A stretch of 64,000 nt of DNA from Desulfovibrio sp. (GCA_031272715.1 JAISTH010000005.1:1-64000); one strand, 5' to 3'. Positions 28,094 to 37,821 are shown, counted from the stretch's first letter. Made by a program: numbers and translations. Notes: generated from the sequence alone by a model not told the origin.

Positions 28094-28516
28094 ATGCCGC
28101 AGGTTGCAGCCCGCATCAACCCTGAGCAGGAGCGCTGGCTCAAGGACTACTTCCGCACCAAGAGCGCCGGCGCGGAGTTCATCCTGCCCTGGGCCGTGGA
28201 CACCTTCTTCCGGGCCATCAACACCATCAAGCACAAATTCAGCTCCGCCGAGCTGAAGACCATCATCGAGGCCCACAAGGGCAGGAAAATCCTCCCGGAG
28301 CACATGCGGGTCACCTACCTGGCCCTGCGCATCCACGACGCCTGCGAGATCAACGGCATCCACGAGAAGTTCGGCGTCAACAAGACCGCCCTGGAAAACA
28401 AGATCAAGGCCATGGACGACACCTCGGCCACGGCCCTGATGGTCTGGGCGTCCGCCTTCTGGGTCAGCCGGCAGTGCACCGCCGAGAACCTGGAGGAATA
28501 CATCTCCTCCTACTGA
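28094..28516 (+). CDS. Unknown 140-aa protein, tandem paralogue 2
   Basis: Near-identical sister of the 26725-27147 product; same length, same start context and same CCCC-GGA-GGGG hairpin around the ribosome site. The differences are conservative (for example N to S, T to A, V to I), which suggests both copies remain under selection. Most changes at the DNA level are at third positions. It converges with the DnaJ-like gene, 48 bases away. Function unknown; keeping two copies with similar leaders could raise dosage or allow different regulation. Confidence 0.75.
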   Translation: MPQVAARINPEQERWLKDYFRTKSAGAEFILPWAVDTFFRAINTIKHKFSSAELKTIIEAHKGRKILPEHMRVTYLALRIHDACEINGIHEKFGVNKTALENKIKAMDDTSATALMVWASAFWVSRQCTAENLEEYISSY

Positions 28517-28564
28517 CGCGCCCCCCGATCCCTTTCCACGGCGCATCTCCCCCCGCCGCGCCCC

Positions 28565-29518
28565 CTAGTCCCCGTTCCCCGATTCAACGTTGATCGTCAG
28601 GTACATGTCCCCCTGCCACGGACCGATGCGCTTGCCCAGGCCCCGCAGACGCACGGGCTTGCCCGGCGCGAAGTCGCTGGGCAGGGTGACCACGACGGTG
28701 CGCAGCGCCCCGGACAGCCCCTGGCGTATCTGGAGCCGCACCTGCTTGCCGGGGGCGAGGAACGCGTCCGGCACGGTGATGGTCTGCTCGTCGTCTATCT
28801 GCTTCCGCAGCCATCCCCTGACCATCCCGGACATGCCGCGCTTCATGTCCTGGTTCAGCTTCGGCGTCCCCCAGGCGAGATTCGTCTGGTGGAGCCTCGC
28901 GTCCTTCCTGACCTTGCCGGCCGGCTGCCGGGGCGCATCGCCCGTGTCCGGCGAGGGCCGTTCCGAAGGTCCCTCCTCCGGGGCCTGTTCCGCCCCCGGA
29001 GCCTCCCCGCCCCCGGCCGTCCCGTCCGCGGCCTGCTTCCTTCCCACCTCGCTGTAGATGTCCTCGAAGACGCGCCTGGCGAAGGGATCGTTGAGCAGCC
29101 GCCGCAGCACGTCCTGTTCGGCGTAGCCGTCCACCGTCTCCTGATCCCGGGGGCCTTTCCCGGCCCCGTCCTCTTCCCGGGGCGCCTCGTCCCTTGCCGC
29201 ATCCCCGGCGGCGGCATCCGCCCCGTCCCGGTCGTCGGCGGCCTTGGCCTCCGCCTTCCCGGCCTTTTCCCCACGGGGGGAGTCCTTCCTGGAGGCGGTC
29301 TTCTTCGGGGGCGGCAACACGGCCGAAAGGGCCACGTAGGCCTCGTTGAGCAGCTGGAACCGCTTCGCGGCTTCCGGATCGCCGGGATTGAGGTCGGGAT
29401 GCAGTTCGAAGGCCCTGCGGCGATAGGCGCGCTTGAGGGATTCCTGATCGGCCTGCTTGTCCAGGCGGAGGATCTCGAGGCATTCCCGGAGGGATATCTG
29501 GCGTTTGTGACGGCGCAT
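28565..29518 (-). CDS. DnaJ-domain protein with a DnaJ-type C-terminal domain
   Basis: Probable co-chaperone for DnaK, 317 aa. An N-terminal J domain (about residues 9-65) has the essential HPD at 40-42. A long acidic, low-complexity linker (about 70-200) replaces the Gly/Phe and zinc-finger regions of DnaJ. The last 90 residues (from TITVPDAFLAPGKQVRLQIRQGLSG) resemble a client-binding beta-sandwich, including the PGKPVRLRGLG pattern. It is closer to CbpA-like than to DnaJ proper. It is the last gene of a five-gene minus-strand operon, 16 bases after the cysteine-cluster gene, with a poor ribosome site of its own. Confidence 0.8.
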   Translation of the reverse strand: MRRHKRQISLRECLEILRLDKQADQESLKRAYRRRAFELHPDLNPGDPEAAKRFQLLNEAYVALSAVLPPPKKTASRKDSPRGEKAGKAEAKAADDRDGADAAAGDAARDEAPREEDGAGKGPRDQETVDGYAEQDVLRRLLNDPFARRVFEDIYSEVGRKQAADGTAGGGEAPGAEQAPEEGPSERPSPDTGDAPRQPAGKVRKDARLHQTNLAWGTPKLNQDMKRGMSGMVRGWLRKQIDDEQTITVPDAFLAPGKQVRLQIRQGLSGALRTVVVTLPSDFAPGKPVRLRGLGKRIGPWQGDMYLTINVESGNGD

Positions 29519-29534
29519 GGCTGTTGGGGAGGGG

Positions 29535-29984
29535 CTAGCGTTCCCGGTCGGGGATGAGCGTGTTCGCCTCCGTCGCGGGATCCCGGGCCGCCAGGCCCTC
29601 CCGGGCCAGGACGTCCCTGCCCGCTCTGGCGAAGACGTCGTGGGGGACGTCCCGATCGATGCCGGGACAGAAGTCCTTGGCCATGGACAGGCTCACCGGA
29701 TCCATCAGGTTTCCCCGGAAGAAGGGCCACGCCTTGCAGACGGCGGGCTTGGCCTCGTGCACCCCGCACCCGGCCCCGTCCCGGAAGAGGACGCAGCGCC
29801 CCCGTCCATCGGAGACGAGCCTGCGCTTGGTTCCCGAAGGCTCCGTGTAGCGGTCGTGGAACTCCTCCAGGGACAGGTCGAGGAAGCGGCTGAGCCGCAA
29901 CGCGTCCTCCGGGCTCACCACGATCCCTCCCGCGCCCTCGCAGCACGCGCCGCACATGCGGCAGGAAAAGACGCCGGCCGTCAC
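29535..29984 (-). CDS. Cysteine-cluster protein of the YkgJ/CxxCxxCC type
   Basis: A 149-aa protein with the N-terminal motif CRMCGACC, then CVLF, CGVHEAKPAVCKAWPF and FCPG, a spacing of cysteines typical of the zinc or iron chelate family UPF0153 (YkgJ). The biochemical role of this family is not settled. The GTG at 29984 was chosen since it overlaps the stop of the upstream gene (GTGA) and GAGAGG lies before it; homologues also start just before the first cysteine cluster. Confidence 0.8.
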   Translation of the reverse strand: MTAGVFSCRMCGACCEGAGGIVVSPEDALRLSRFLDLSLEEFHDRYTEPSGTKRRLVSDGRGRCVLFRDGAGCGVHEAKPAVCKAWPFFRGNLMDPVSLSMAKDFCPGIDRDVPHDVFARAGRDVLAREGLAARDPATEANTLIPDRER

Positions 29985-30436
29985 GGCCGCCTCTCTGGGA
30001 TGCCGGGAAAGAGTCTCATGCGCTCCACCATGACGCAGGCGTCCTCCACGACCTCGACGCCGCTCCCGGCGAGGATCCCCCGGGCCTCCCCGCTCTCGAT
30101 GCCCAGCTGCATCCAGAGGCACCCCGGCCGTTCCGGCATGGCCAGCACTTCTCTTGCATGGTCCGGACAGCAGGCGGAAGCGCGGAAGAGCACGACGATG
30201 TCCACGGGTTCGGGGAGGGAGGAGAGATCGGGATGCGCGGGCAGTCCCCAGACCGTCCTGCGCACGGGGTGCACGGGGATCACCGTGTGCCCCGCTTCCA
30301 GCAGATGGCGCCCCACCCGGTCCACGGGCTGTCCGGGGACGTCCTTTGCGCCCACGATCGCGATCCGGGCCGGCATGCCCGCGACGGGCTCCAGGAGCCG
30401 ACGCAGCACCGTGTCATCGGGAACCCTTCGAGCCAT
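29981..30436 (-). CDS. CoA-binding domain protein (YccU-like)
   Basis: A 151-aa single-domain protein with a Rossmann fold for CoA or a similar nucleotide: AIVGAKDVPGQPVDRVGRHLL near the N-terminus, then VIPVHPVRRTVWG and PVDIVVLFR, and CLWMQLGIES near the end. Such proteins are homologous to the N-terminal domain of succinyl-CoA synthetase alpha chains; their role is unclear. The ATG at 30436 has GGAGGT nine bases upstream. It lies between rnj (51-base gap) and the cysteine-cluster gene (4-base overlap). Confidence 0.85.
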   Translation of the reverse strand: MARRVPDDTVLRRLLEPVAGMPARIAIVGAKDVPGQPVDRVGRHLLEAGHTVIPVHPVRRTVWGLPAHPDLSSLPEPVDIVVLFRASACCPDHAREVLAMPERPGCLWMQLGIESGEARGILAGSGVEVVEDACVMVERMRLFPGIPERRP

Positions 30437-30487
30437 GGCGCCGGAACCTCCGATCCCGCGGGGCGCGCACCGCGGAAGACGCAACGG

Positions 30488-32140
30488 TCAGATGTCCCTC
30501 ACGATGGGGACCACCATGGGATCACGCTGCACCACCTGCCGGAAGAAGCGGCGCAGGGAGGAACGGATGTTCTCCTGCAGCTGCTGGAGCGGAACGGGAC
30601 CCGCCTCCAGCTCGTCCAGCACGAGGCACTTGGCGTCGTCCAGCACGTGCCTGTATTCCTGCTCGTACACGAAGCCCTTGGACTGGAGTTCCGGCCCGTG
30701 GAGGAGCTCCCGGGTCTCGGCGTCCCGCACGACCACCACTATCACCATCCCCTCGTCCCCGAGGATCCTGCGATCCTTGAGCACGGAGAACCCCACGTCC
30801 CCGACCCCCTTGCCGTCCACGAGGGTGCGCTCCACGGGCTGCCCCGCGCCGGTCTCGTGGGAGTCCGGCCCGAGGGTCAGCGTCATGCCGTCCTCGAGAA
30901 CCACGGCGTTCTCCCTGGGGACCCCGCAGCTTTCCGCGAGGCGCGCGTGCTTCACCAGATGCTGGTATTCCCCGTGGATGGGCACGAAGAGCTTGGGACG
31001 GACGGCCCGGAGCATCTCCACCAGCTCCTCGCGATGGGCGTGGCCGGAGGCGTGGACGGCGCACACGCCCTCGAAGAGGACCTCCGCCCCGAGACGGTAC
31101 ATCTCGTTGATGAGCCGGAAGACCGCCTTGGCGTTGCCGGGGATGAGGCGGGAACTCATGATCACCGTGTCCCCGGCGTTGATGCCCAGCTGCCTGTGCC
31201 CCCCGAGGACCATGCGGGAAAGGGCCGACAGCGGCTCCCCCTGCGCCCCGGTGACGATCAGCACCTGCTTCCTCTCCGGGATCTTCGGCACGCCGTCGTA
31301 GGCGTTGTGGAAATGCGTGGGAAGCTTCAGCAGACCCAGACTCTCGGCCGTCTCGATGTTCCCCGCCAGTGACTTGCCGCTGACGATCACCGTGCGGCCC
31401 CGCTCCTCGGCGAGGTCGAAGACCTCCTGGATGCGCTGGATGTGGCTGGAGAAGAGGGTGATGACGATGCGCCCCGCGGCCTCGTCGAAGATGCCGGCGA
31501 GGGACTCCTTCACCTCCCGCTCCGTCAGGCTGTGCCCCTCCCGCATGACGTTGGTGGAGTCGGAGAGGAGCAGGCGGACGCCCTCGGGGCCTGCGAAGTC
31601 CCGGAACAGGCTCATGTTGGTGCCGGGGCCCGACAGGGGATTGGGATCGATCTTGAAGTCGCCGCTGTGCAGCACCCTGCCCGCGGGGGTGTCCACGCCG
31701 AGGGCGAAGCCCTCCGGGATGGAGTGGCACACGGGGAAGAAGCGGAAGTGCATGTCCCCCAGCGTCAGCGGCGTGGACTCGTCCACCTCGATCAGTTCGA
31801 CCCAGGTGTCCAGGCCGTGCTCGACGAGCTTGCGCTCCACCAGGGCCAGGGTGAAGCCGGATCCGTATATCCGGGTCCCCTTGAGTTCCGTGACGAGCCA
31901 CGGGATCGCCCCGATGTGGTCCTCGTGGCCGTGGGTCAGGACGATGCCGAGAAGCCGGTCCTTGATGGCGCTGACGGCGCCGAAGTGGGGGATGACGACG
32001 TCGACGCCGAGAAGGGCGTCGTCCGGGAACATGAGGCCGCAGTCCACCATGACCACGCCCTTGCCGGTCTCCCAGAGCTGGCAGTTGAGGCCTATCTCTC
32101 CGAGCCCGCCAAGGGGGGTGATGGACAGGCCCTTCTTCAT
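30488..32140 (-). CDS. rnj: Ribonuclease J
   Basis: 5'-exonuclease and endonuclease for RNA decay and maturation, of the metallo-beta-lactamase/beta-CASP family. The 550-aa length is normal. Zinc motif HGHEDH is at about residues 70-75, with further metal ligands in CHSIPEGFAL and SGDFKID. The beta-CASP segment contains SSHIQRIQEV, and SGHAHREEL and PIHGEYQHL supply the late motifs. The ATG at 32140 has GGGAGG seven bases upstream and overlaps the stop of the tolC-like gene (ATGA). The coupling of RNase J to an outer membrane efflux gene is a genomic fact without a known functional reason. Confidence 0.95.
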   Translation of the reverse strand: MKKGLSITPLGGLGEIGLNCQLWETGKGVVMVDCGLMFPDDALLGVDVVIPHFGAVSAIKDRLLGIVLTHGHEDHIGAIPWLVTELKGTRIYGSGFTLALVERKLVEHGLDTWVELIEVDESTPLTLGDMHFRFFPVCHSIPEGFALGVDTPAGRVLHSGDFKIDPNPLSGPGTNMSLFRDFAGPEGVRLLLSDSTNVMREGHSLTEREVKESLAGIFDEAAGRIVITLFSSHIQRIQEVFDLAEERGRTVIVSGKSLAGNIETAESLGLLKLPTHFHNAYDGVPKIPERKQVLIVTGAQGEPLSALSRMVLGGHRQLGINAGDTVIMSSRLIPGNAKAVFRLINEMYRLGAEVLFEGVCAVHASGHAHREELVEMLRAVRPKLFVPIHGEYQHLVKHARLAESCGVPRENAVVLEDGMTLTLGPDSHETGAGQPVERTLVDGKGVGDVGFSVLKDRRILGDEGMVIVVVVRDAETRELLHGPELQSKGFVYEQEYRHVLDDAKCLVLDELEAGPVPLQQLQENIRSSLRRFFRQVVQRDPMVVPIVRDI

Positions 32141-33585
32141 CTCGGGGCCTCCCGGGTCAGGTCGGGACGGAATTCCCCCATGGCCACGTAGAGCTGGGAA
32201 AGCGCCGTGAGGTAGTCGGCCTTGGCCGACGTCAGGTCGGACTGGGCGACGAGGAGCTTCGAGGAGGCGTCCAGGACGTCGAAGTTGGTCCCCACCTGTT
32301 CCTGGTAGCGGGCCAGGGCCACGTCGTAGGCCTCCGTCGCCTGGACCACGCCCTTGTCCGCGACGGCGATGCGCTTCTCCGCCTCCCGCACCGCAAGGAG
32401 CTTGGACTTGATGTCGTACCCGACGGACAGCTTGAGGTTCTCCTCCTCGTAGCGCATCCGGGTCACCTGCCACCCGGCCTGCCTGTCGGCGTAGTAGGTG
32501 GTCCCCCACTGGAAGACGTCCCAGGTGGCCTTGGCGCCGATCTCCCACACCCCGTCCCGGAAGCCTCCCCCGCCGCGCATCTGCAGGTCGGGGGTGTTGC
32601 CGTCCTGGGTGACGTTGTAGTAGGCGTCGATCTTGGGATAGTAGTCGCTCTGGGCCAGACGCTGGTCCTTGGAGGCGATGTCCACGGCCAGGGCCGCGAT
32701 CTGCAGGTCGGGCCGGTTCCGGTAGGCGATCTCGAGGCATTGCTCGAGATTCCGCCGGAAGGGGACGTGGGAGAGCTTCCCGGTGTATTCCACCTTCGCC
32801 AGGACGGGCAGCCCCAGCAGGGTGTTGAGCATGGCGAGCGTGGTGTCCCTGGTGTTCTCCGCCTGGATCAGGACGCTCTCCGCCTGGCTGACGTCGACCT
32901 CCGCCTGGAGGACGTCCAGCCGCGGCCGCAGCCCGACGTCGAAGAAGGCCTGGGTGATGCGCAGCTGGTCACGGAGCCGGGCAAGGGCCTCCCGCTGGCT
33001 GGCGGTGTTCTCCTCGGCCTGCAGGTATCCCAGGAAGTTGCTCTGCACCTGCTCGGTCATGTCCAGTTCCGCCTTGCGCAGGGCGATCCTGTCGCTCTGC
33101 GCCTGGATGGCGGCCTTCTGGTAGGTCGCCAGGAGGGCGAACCCCGAGAACACCGTCTGGGAGACCTCGACGGCCCAGCTGTACGTGCCGAGTTCCGGCG
33201 GCCGGGACGTGCTGGGGGTGGAGTTCCGCTCCTGCTTCGATGCGGTGTAGGTCATGCCCAGCTTCGGGCCGAAGGCGCCCCGGGCGGACTTGCGTCCCTC
33301 CTCCGAGGACCGGCTCTGGGCTTCCTGGGCGCCCAGGGAGGGATTGCGGCGCAGGGACATCCCCACGGCCTCGGCCATGGTGACGGGATGGTCGGGGCCC
33401 TTGAGCGCGACCCTGGAGGGACCTGCCGCGACGCGCACGCTCTTGGATCCGTCGGGCCGTCGGGCCTGGGCGTCCGGACAGGGGAGGACGAGGGCGCAAC
33501 AAAGAACCGCAAGGAGCGCCGCAATGCCGAGGACACGGTTCAGCGTGCGGCGGCGCGGCTGCGGTAAACGATTGCGTGTGGCCAT
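32137..33585 (-). CDS. TolC-family outer membrane efflux protein
   Basis: Outer membrane channel of type I secretion or tripartite efflux systems. The 482-aa precursor has a basic start, then a hydrophobic signal segment (about residues 19-38). Two homologous halves each with long coiled helices follow, in the usual pattern of repeated outer membrane efflux domains; typical are MTEQVQSNFLGYLQAEEN, DVLQAEVDVSQAES and NRPDLQIAALAVDIASKDQRLAQSDYYPKIDAY. No partner membrane-fusion protein or pump is encoded next to it. It is the first gene of the minus-strand operon that continues with rnj. AAGGG precedes the ATG at 33585. Confidence 0.88.
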   Translation of the reverse strand: MATRNRLPQPRRRTLNRVLGIAALLAVLCCALVLPCPDAQARRPDGSKSVRVAAGPSRVALKGPDHPVTMAEAVGMSLRRNPSLGAQEAQSRSSEEGRKSARGAFGPKLGMTYTASKQERNSTPSTSRPPELGTYSWAVEVSQTVFSGFALLATYQKAAIQAQSDRIALRKAELDMTEQVQSNFLGYLQAEENTASQREALARLRDQLRITQAFFDVGLRPRLDVLQAEVDVSQAESVLIQAENTRDTTLAMLNTLLGLPVLAKVEYTGKLSHVPFRRNLEQCLEIAYRNRPDLQIAALAVDIASKDQRLAQSDYYPKIDAYYNVTQDGNTPDLQMRGGGGFRDGVWEIGAKATWDVFQWGTTYYADRQAGWQVTRMRYEEENLKLSVGYDIKSKLLAVREAEKRIAVADKGVVQATEAYDVALARYQEQVGTNFDVLDASSKLLVAQSDLTSAKADYLTALSQLYVAMGEFRPDLTREAPR

Positions 33586-34904
33586 GCGCCCTTAATAGTA
33601 CACGGGCATCGTCTTTGCAATACATATCCCTTCGCGGAGGGTCTGCCCGGAAGCGGTCGCCGCGGGGAACCGCGCATCGGTCGGCGGCCTTCGCGACATC
33701 GCGATGCACGGCATCCGGGCGAGGCCGCAGGCGACGAGGACGTAAAGGCCCGCGAGGCGCCCTTCCCCCCGACATCGACGCATCCCCAGGTACGTCGGAC
33801 ATGCAGGGTCTTCACGAACCCCCGATCGGGATGCGCCGTGAAGGGGGACAATGCGGTTCCCGGACATGCGCAACGTCATCCGTCGGCGGAATGCGGCGGC
33901 ATGTCGGGAGGAATTCGGCGGCGAATCGGAGAGAATTCGGCGACAAACCGGAAGTGGAGCCTCCGGAACGTGCACGCGCATTCCGCGCAAGATGGCGACA
34001 CAGTATCCCACCAGAATTGCGGATCCTGATCTCTCATGAAGTGCGGAATTGCGCATTCACGTTTCCTTTTCATGTTAAGCGAGGCCACGCATCGTTGAAC
34101 GAAAATCCGAGCTGTTATTTGCTGCCATTCTCGAATTCCACGGACGGAAGCGTCAATCTTGTTCTATCGTCCCGCATTCCCGGACTCGCGGTCCCTTCGC
34201 GACATGTGCGACACCCATGGGCGCACCCTGACACCTTCGTCCCTCTCCATTGAAAATCAAATGTCTAGACTTTCTTTAAAATAAGTCGACAGAAACTCTC
34301 CGGCTTTCCTCCAACGCCGGGAAGTCGCTGCCTGGCCCATTGCATCGAAAAATTTCCCCTTTCGTCGTCCGGGACCATTTCCCCGGCCCGTGATCCCTCG
34401 CCGGGGGCCGGGATCCGCAGTCCTCCGTCGACCGTTTTCTTGGCCGCTGCAGGGGTCGCCTTCCCGATTTCCTCCCGGGATCGTGCCGCCGACATTCTCG
34501 CAGATCGACCGTAAAGCGATTCTCAAGGATTCCGATAAGGCTAACACGGAGAGGGTTTCCCGCAAGCCCGTGCGACGCCCCGGAGCACCCCGGCGTCCCG
34601 ACCTCGCGGCCCTTCATCCTCTCCGCGAACGGACGCGGCGACATGCCGGCACGTCCGCATGCGGGATCCGATCCCCCATGCGCCCCGGTGCCGGCCGCCG
34701 CCGGAAACCACGGCAAACAGCGGACGCCATGGACAGTCGACAGAAATACATCGCGACGCGCACCGGAACGCCGGCGGGAGGTCCGCCCCCGTCCCGGATC
34801 CTGCGCGATCCGGCGACGGCCGCCCCCCGGGACGCCTCGCCCCGTCACGACATCGACCTCCTGCGCGTCCGCCGGGACGACTAGCGCAAATCGGAGCCCC
34901 CGCA
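33586..34904. other. Divergent intergenic region, tolC-like to autotransporter gene
   Basis: About 1.3 kb without a supported gene. It is less GC-rich around 34030-34180. Direct repeats based on GAATTCGGCG occur at about 33910-33945. A copy of the TCTAGAC-type motif lies at 34264-34301. Confidence 0.5.
34264..34301. promoter_or_regulatory. Shared motif, TCTAGAC type
   Basis: TCTAGACTTTCTTTA, then GTCGAC and AGAAACTCTCC; a close relative of 27853-27890 and preceded by the same CAAATG as at 26614. Function unknown. Confidence 0.4.
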
Positions 34905-37097
34905 ATGTCCGCGAACCAGACGCCCACCCCCCCGAACGGGCAGACCGACAAGTCGCCGCACTCCTTCAAGCCGTTCAGCGGCTTCGGATACGCGGCCCTG
35001 TCGATGATGCTCCTGCTGGGCGGCAATGTCGGCAACGCCGCGGCGGACGGATCGTCGCCTTCGGGGGTGAACGGCGGGGGCCGCCTCTTCGCCCCCTCCC
35101 CCGAAAAGGTCGCCCACGCCGTGGCGGCGGAGATGGCCACGTCCGGGGCCATCCATGCCAGAAACTACAACGTCATGGTGGACGCGCAGGAGGCCGGGCC
35201 CGGGACGGCATCCGCCGACAGGCCCAGGACGGCATCCGCCTCCGCCGACACGCACGGGACGGCCGCCTCCTCCTCGAAACCGGCGCGGGACGCCCGGAAG
35301 GATCGCCACGCGTCCCGGCGGGCCGACCGCCACTCGGAGAAGAAGGCCGCGGGCATGCGAGGGGACCTGGTCCTGGACGGGGACATCATGTCGAAGGTGA
35401 AGGCCATCACCGACCGGCGCCGACCGGCCGAAAGCCCCCCCGACGGCGATGTCCGCCCGGAGCGGGACGGGACCCGCCCCATGGCCGCGACCGTCCCGAC
35501 GGCTCCGATCCGGCCGACCCCCATGCACGCCCCGATCGGCCCGATGGACGCAAGCGCCCCGCCTCCCGCACCCGTACGCCACGGCGCGACCCTCATCCTG
35601 CGGCACGCGACGCCCGAACCCGACCCCGTCGTCATGATCGGGAAAATCCCGGTCGCCGGCGTCCAGCCCCTCGCCACGGAGGATCCCGCCGCAACCGCCG
35701 TCCCCGGCAAGCCGCTCTTCGCCACCGCGGACATCGGGAGCGCACAAGGGGCGAAACTGATGATCCAGGGCCCGAACCGGCGGCAGGACGACGCCGGGAC
35801 AGGCCTCGAGCCCCTCCCCCAGACGTCCGCGGAGACCGTTGCAGGCGCCGCCATCGACATCGTCCCGGACATCGCCTCCGCGACGTTGACGGACCAGAAG
35901 CCCAGGGCGGGGTTCATCGCCCTCGGGACGGCGGCCAATGGCAGGCCCGCCCGCGGCCCGTCCAGGACCATCGCGGCCCCGGACGACGGGGAGGACGACG
36001 GCGCCGGGATCCGGCCGGCTCCCCCTCAGGCCCGTCCTCCCATCCCGGACGGCCCCGTCAGGGCGGCGTCCAGCGGTTCTTCCGACGGTCTGCAGATCAC
36101 CACCGCCGCCCTCGGCGCGTTCCCCATGATCTCCAAGGGGGCCCCGGAGACCCCGGCCACCTCCCGCCATCGACGCCTGTTCCTCGAAATGGCCGGAAAC
36201 GCCATCTTCAACATGCTCGGCGCCACGACCTCGGACCACATCTCGGCCAACATCATGAGGGACGGCATCGCCCTCTTGGCCATGCCCATCTACCAGCCCC
36301 AGAACGCGTGGGGGGAGAACCTCGGCAACTTCAGAAGCGACTGGCAGGACGGCCTGGCCCTCGGCACCGACGTCTCGCTCAACACGACGCTGAGCGCGGG
36401 CGTCCACCTCTCCATCGGCGGCGGCCTCGTGGTCGGCGCGGGAAGCTTCTCCGACAGGGGGGACGGCTTCGGCTTCTGGGGCGTCAGCGGCTACGCCGGC
36501 ATCACCATGGACAACTTCGCCATCGGGGGGGACATCACCTTCGCCACCTCCCGGGATGCGCTGGAAGCGGACGATCCCCCCGAGATGCTGACGGGCAAGT
36601 TCGTGAACGAGACCCGGGGCCGCGCGGTGTCCATAGGCGTGCACGGGGAATACAGGATCGCGACGCGGACCGTCGACATCGTCCCCCATGCGGGGATGCG
36701 GCTCCTGCATCTGGACACCGCCGTGTACGACGTGCAGGGGGACAGGCAGATCGCCGTCCCCGGCAGCGAGCTGCAGCAGCGCATCTGGTCCTACCCCGTG
36801 GGAGTGACCTTCACCAAGGACATGACCCTGCGCAACGGCTGGAGCGTCAGCCCGAAGCTCGACCTGTCCGTCATCCCCGCCGTGGGGGACAGGAACGCCA
36901 GGACCGCCCTCCGGTTCGACGGCACCAGGAACTGGACGAACCTCGACGCCGCGGTGATGGGGGACATCTCCTACCAGGGGATGGTGGGACTCGACTTCGC
37001 CGGAGAGAACCTGGCCATCGGGCTGAACTACACCCTGACGGCGTCGAGGTTCTCCACGGCCCACGGGGTCTTCGGCACCATACGATTCGAATTCTGA
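34905..37097 (+). CDS. Autotransporter-type outer membrane protein with low-complexity passenger
   Basis: A 730-aa protein. A hydrophobic segment (AALSMMLLLGGNVGNAAA, about residues 30-47) can serve as an extended signal peptide. Residues 60-410 are rich in alanine, proline, arginine and aspartate, with little sign of a folded domain or of the usual beta-helix passenger. The last 290 residues alternate hydrophobic and polar residues as a transmembrane beta-barrel and end in FEF, the C-terminal aromatic signal of BAM substrates, as in autotransporter beta domains. The ATG at 34905 has CGGAG eight bases upstream. The following gene encodes a Skp-like lipoprotein, which may help barrel delivery. 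Passenger function is unknown. Confidence 0.75.
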   Translation: MSANQTPTPPNGQTDKSPHSFKPFSGFGYAALSMMLLLGGNVGNAAADGSSPSGVNGGGRLFAPSPEKVAHAVAAEMATSGAIHARNYNVMVDAQEAGPGTASADRPRTASASADTHGTAASSSKPARDARKDRHASRRADRHSEKKAAGMRGDLVLDGDIMSKVKAITDRRRPAESPPDGDVRPERDGTRPMAATVPTAPIRPTPMHAPIGPMDASAPPPAPVRHGATLILRHATPEPDPVVMIGKIPVAGVQPLATEDPAATAVPGKPLFATADIGSAQGAKLMIQGPNRRQDDAGTGLEPLPQTSAETVAGAAIDIVPDIASATLTDQKPRAGFIALGTAANGRPARGPSRTIAAPDDGEDDGAGIRPAPPQARPPIPDGPVRAASSGSSDGLQITTAALGAFPMISKGAPETPATSRHRRLFLEMAGNAIFNMLGATTSDHISANIMRDGIALLAMPIYQPQNAWGENLGNFRSDWQDGLALGTDVSLNTTLSAGVHLSIGGGLVVGAGSFSDRGDGFGFWGVSGYAGITMDNFAIGGDITFATSRDALEADDPPEMLTGKFVNETRGRAVSIGVHGEYRIATRTVDIVPHAGMRLLHLDTAVYDVQGDRQIAVPGSELQQRIWSYPVGVTFTKDMTLRNGWSVSPKLDLSVIPAVGDRNARTALRFDGTRNWTNLDAAVMGDISYQGMVGLDFAGENLAIGLNYTLTASRFSTAHGVFGTIRFEF

Positions 37098-37155
37098 GAC
37101 GGACAAAAGCGGCGGCGCCTCCGGAAGGGGGACCGCCGGACATGCGGAGACGACG

Positions 37156-37806
37156 ATGAGAGCTCGGCAACTGTATGCGAATCCCTGGGTCCTGACGCTC
37201 CTCCTGTTGGCCGCCCTGACGATGTTCGGGTGCAGGGACGAAGCCCGCAAGCCCCAGGTCATCGCCATCGTGGACGTCGAACGGGTCATGCAGGAGTCCC
37301 GGGCCGCCAAGGAGGGACAGGCGCATCTGGAGGCGGTGACGGCGACGTTCCAGAAAGGCTGGGAGGATCTGCAGGCCGCCGCGGAACGGGAACCCGAGGA
37401 CCAGCGCAAGCGCACCCTGGCCAGGGGCCTCGCGACGCTCCAGCAGCAGATACGGGCCGAGGAGTCCGCCGTGCGGCGCATGGTGCGGGACTCCCTCGTC
37501 GCCGAGGTCAGGACCTACCGGCAACGCCACGGGGAGATCGCGGCCGTCGTCTCCTCCGACGCGACCCTGGACGCCGACCCGGGGATGGACATCACGCAGC
37601 AGATACTGGACGCCATGTTCCTGCGGGAGGTGACCCTGCCGGTCCTGCCCGAGATCACCGTGCTGCCCGGAACGTCGGCGGGGGATGCCGTCGGGGAGAC
37701 GTCACCCCCGGAACCCGTGACGAAGGGGAGTCTGCGCGGAGCCGCCCAGGCAAGGTCGGGCAAGGTGGCCGTCTCGGCCAGGGGACCGCGGCCGGCGGCG
37801 CGATGA
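37156..37806 (+). CDS. OmpH/Skp-like lipoprotein
   Basis: A 216-aa protein with a lipoprotein signal: a hydrophobic stretch ending LTMFGC, so Cys26 is the probable lipid anchor. The next 100 residues (VIAIVDVERVMQESRAAKEG, then charged coiled coil) resemble the start and the helical arms of Skp/OmpH, the periplasmic chaperone for outer membrane proteins. The C-terminal 50 residues are proline and glycine rich. Gap to the autotransporter gene is 58 bases. Lipid attachment of a Skp-like protein is less common than the soluble form. The two genes may work together. Confidence 0.75.
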   Translation: MRARQLYANPWVLTLLLLAALTMFGCRDEARKPQVIAIVDVERVMQESRAAKEGQAHLEAVTATFQKGWEDLQAAAEREPEDQRKRTLARGLATLQQQIRAEESAVRRMVRDSLVAEVRTYRQRHGEIAAVVSSDATLDADPGMDITQQILDAMFLREVTLPVLPEITVLPGTSAGDAVGETSPPEPVTKGSLRGAAQARSGKVAVSARGPRPAAR

Positions 37807-37821
37807 CGGCCCGAACCGCGG

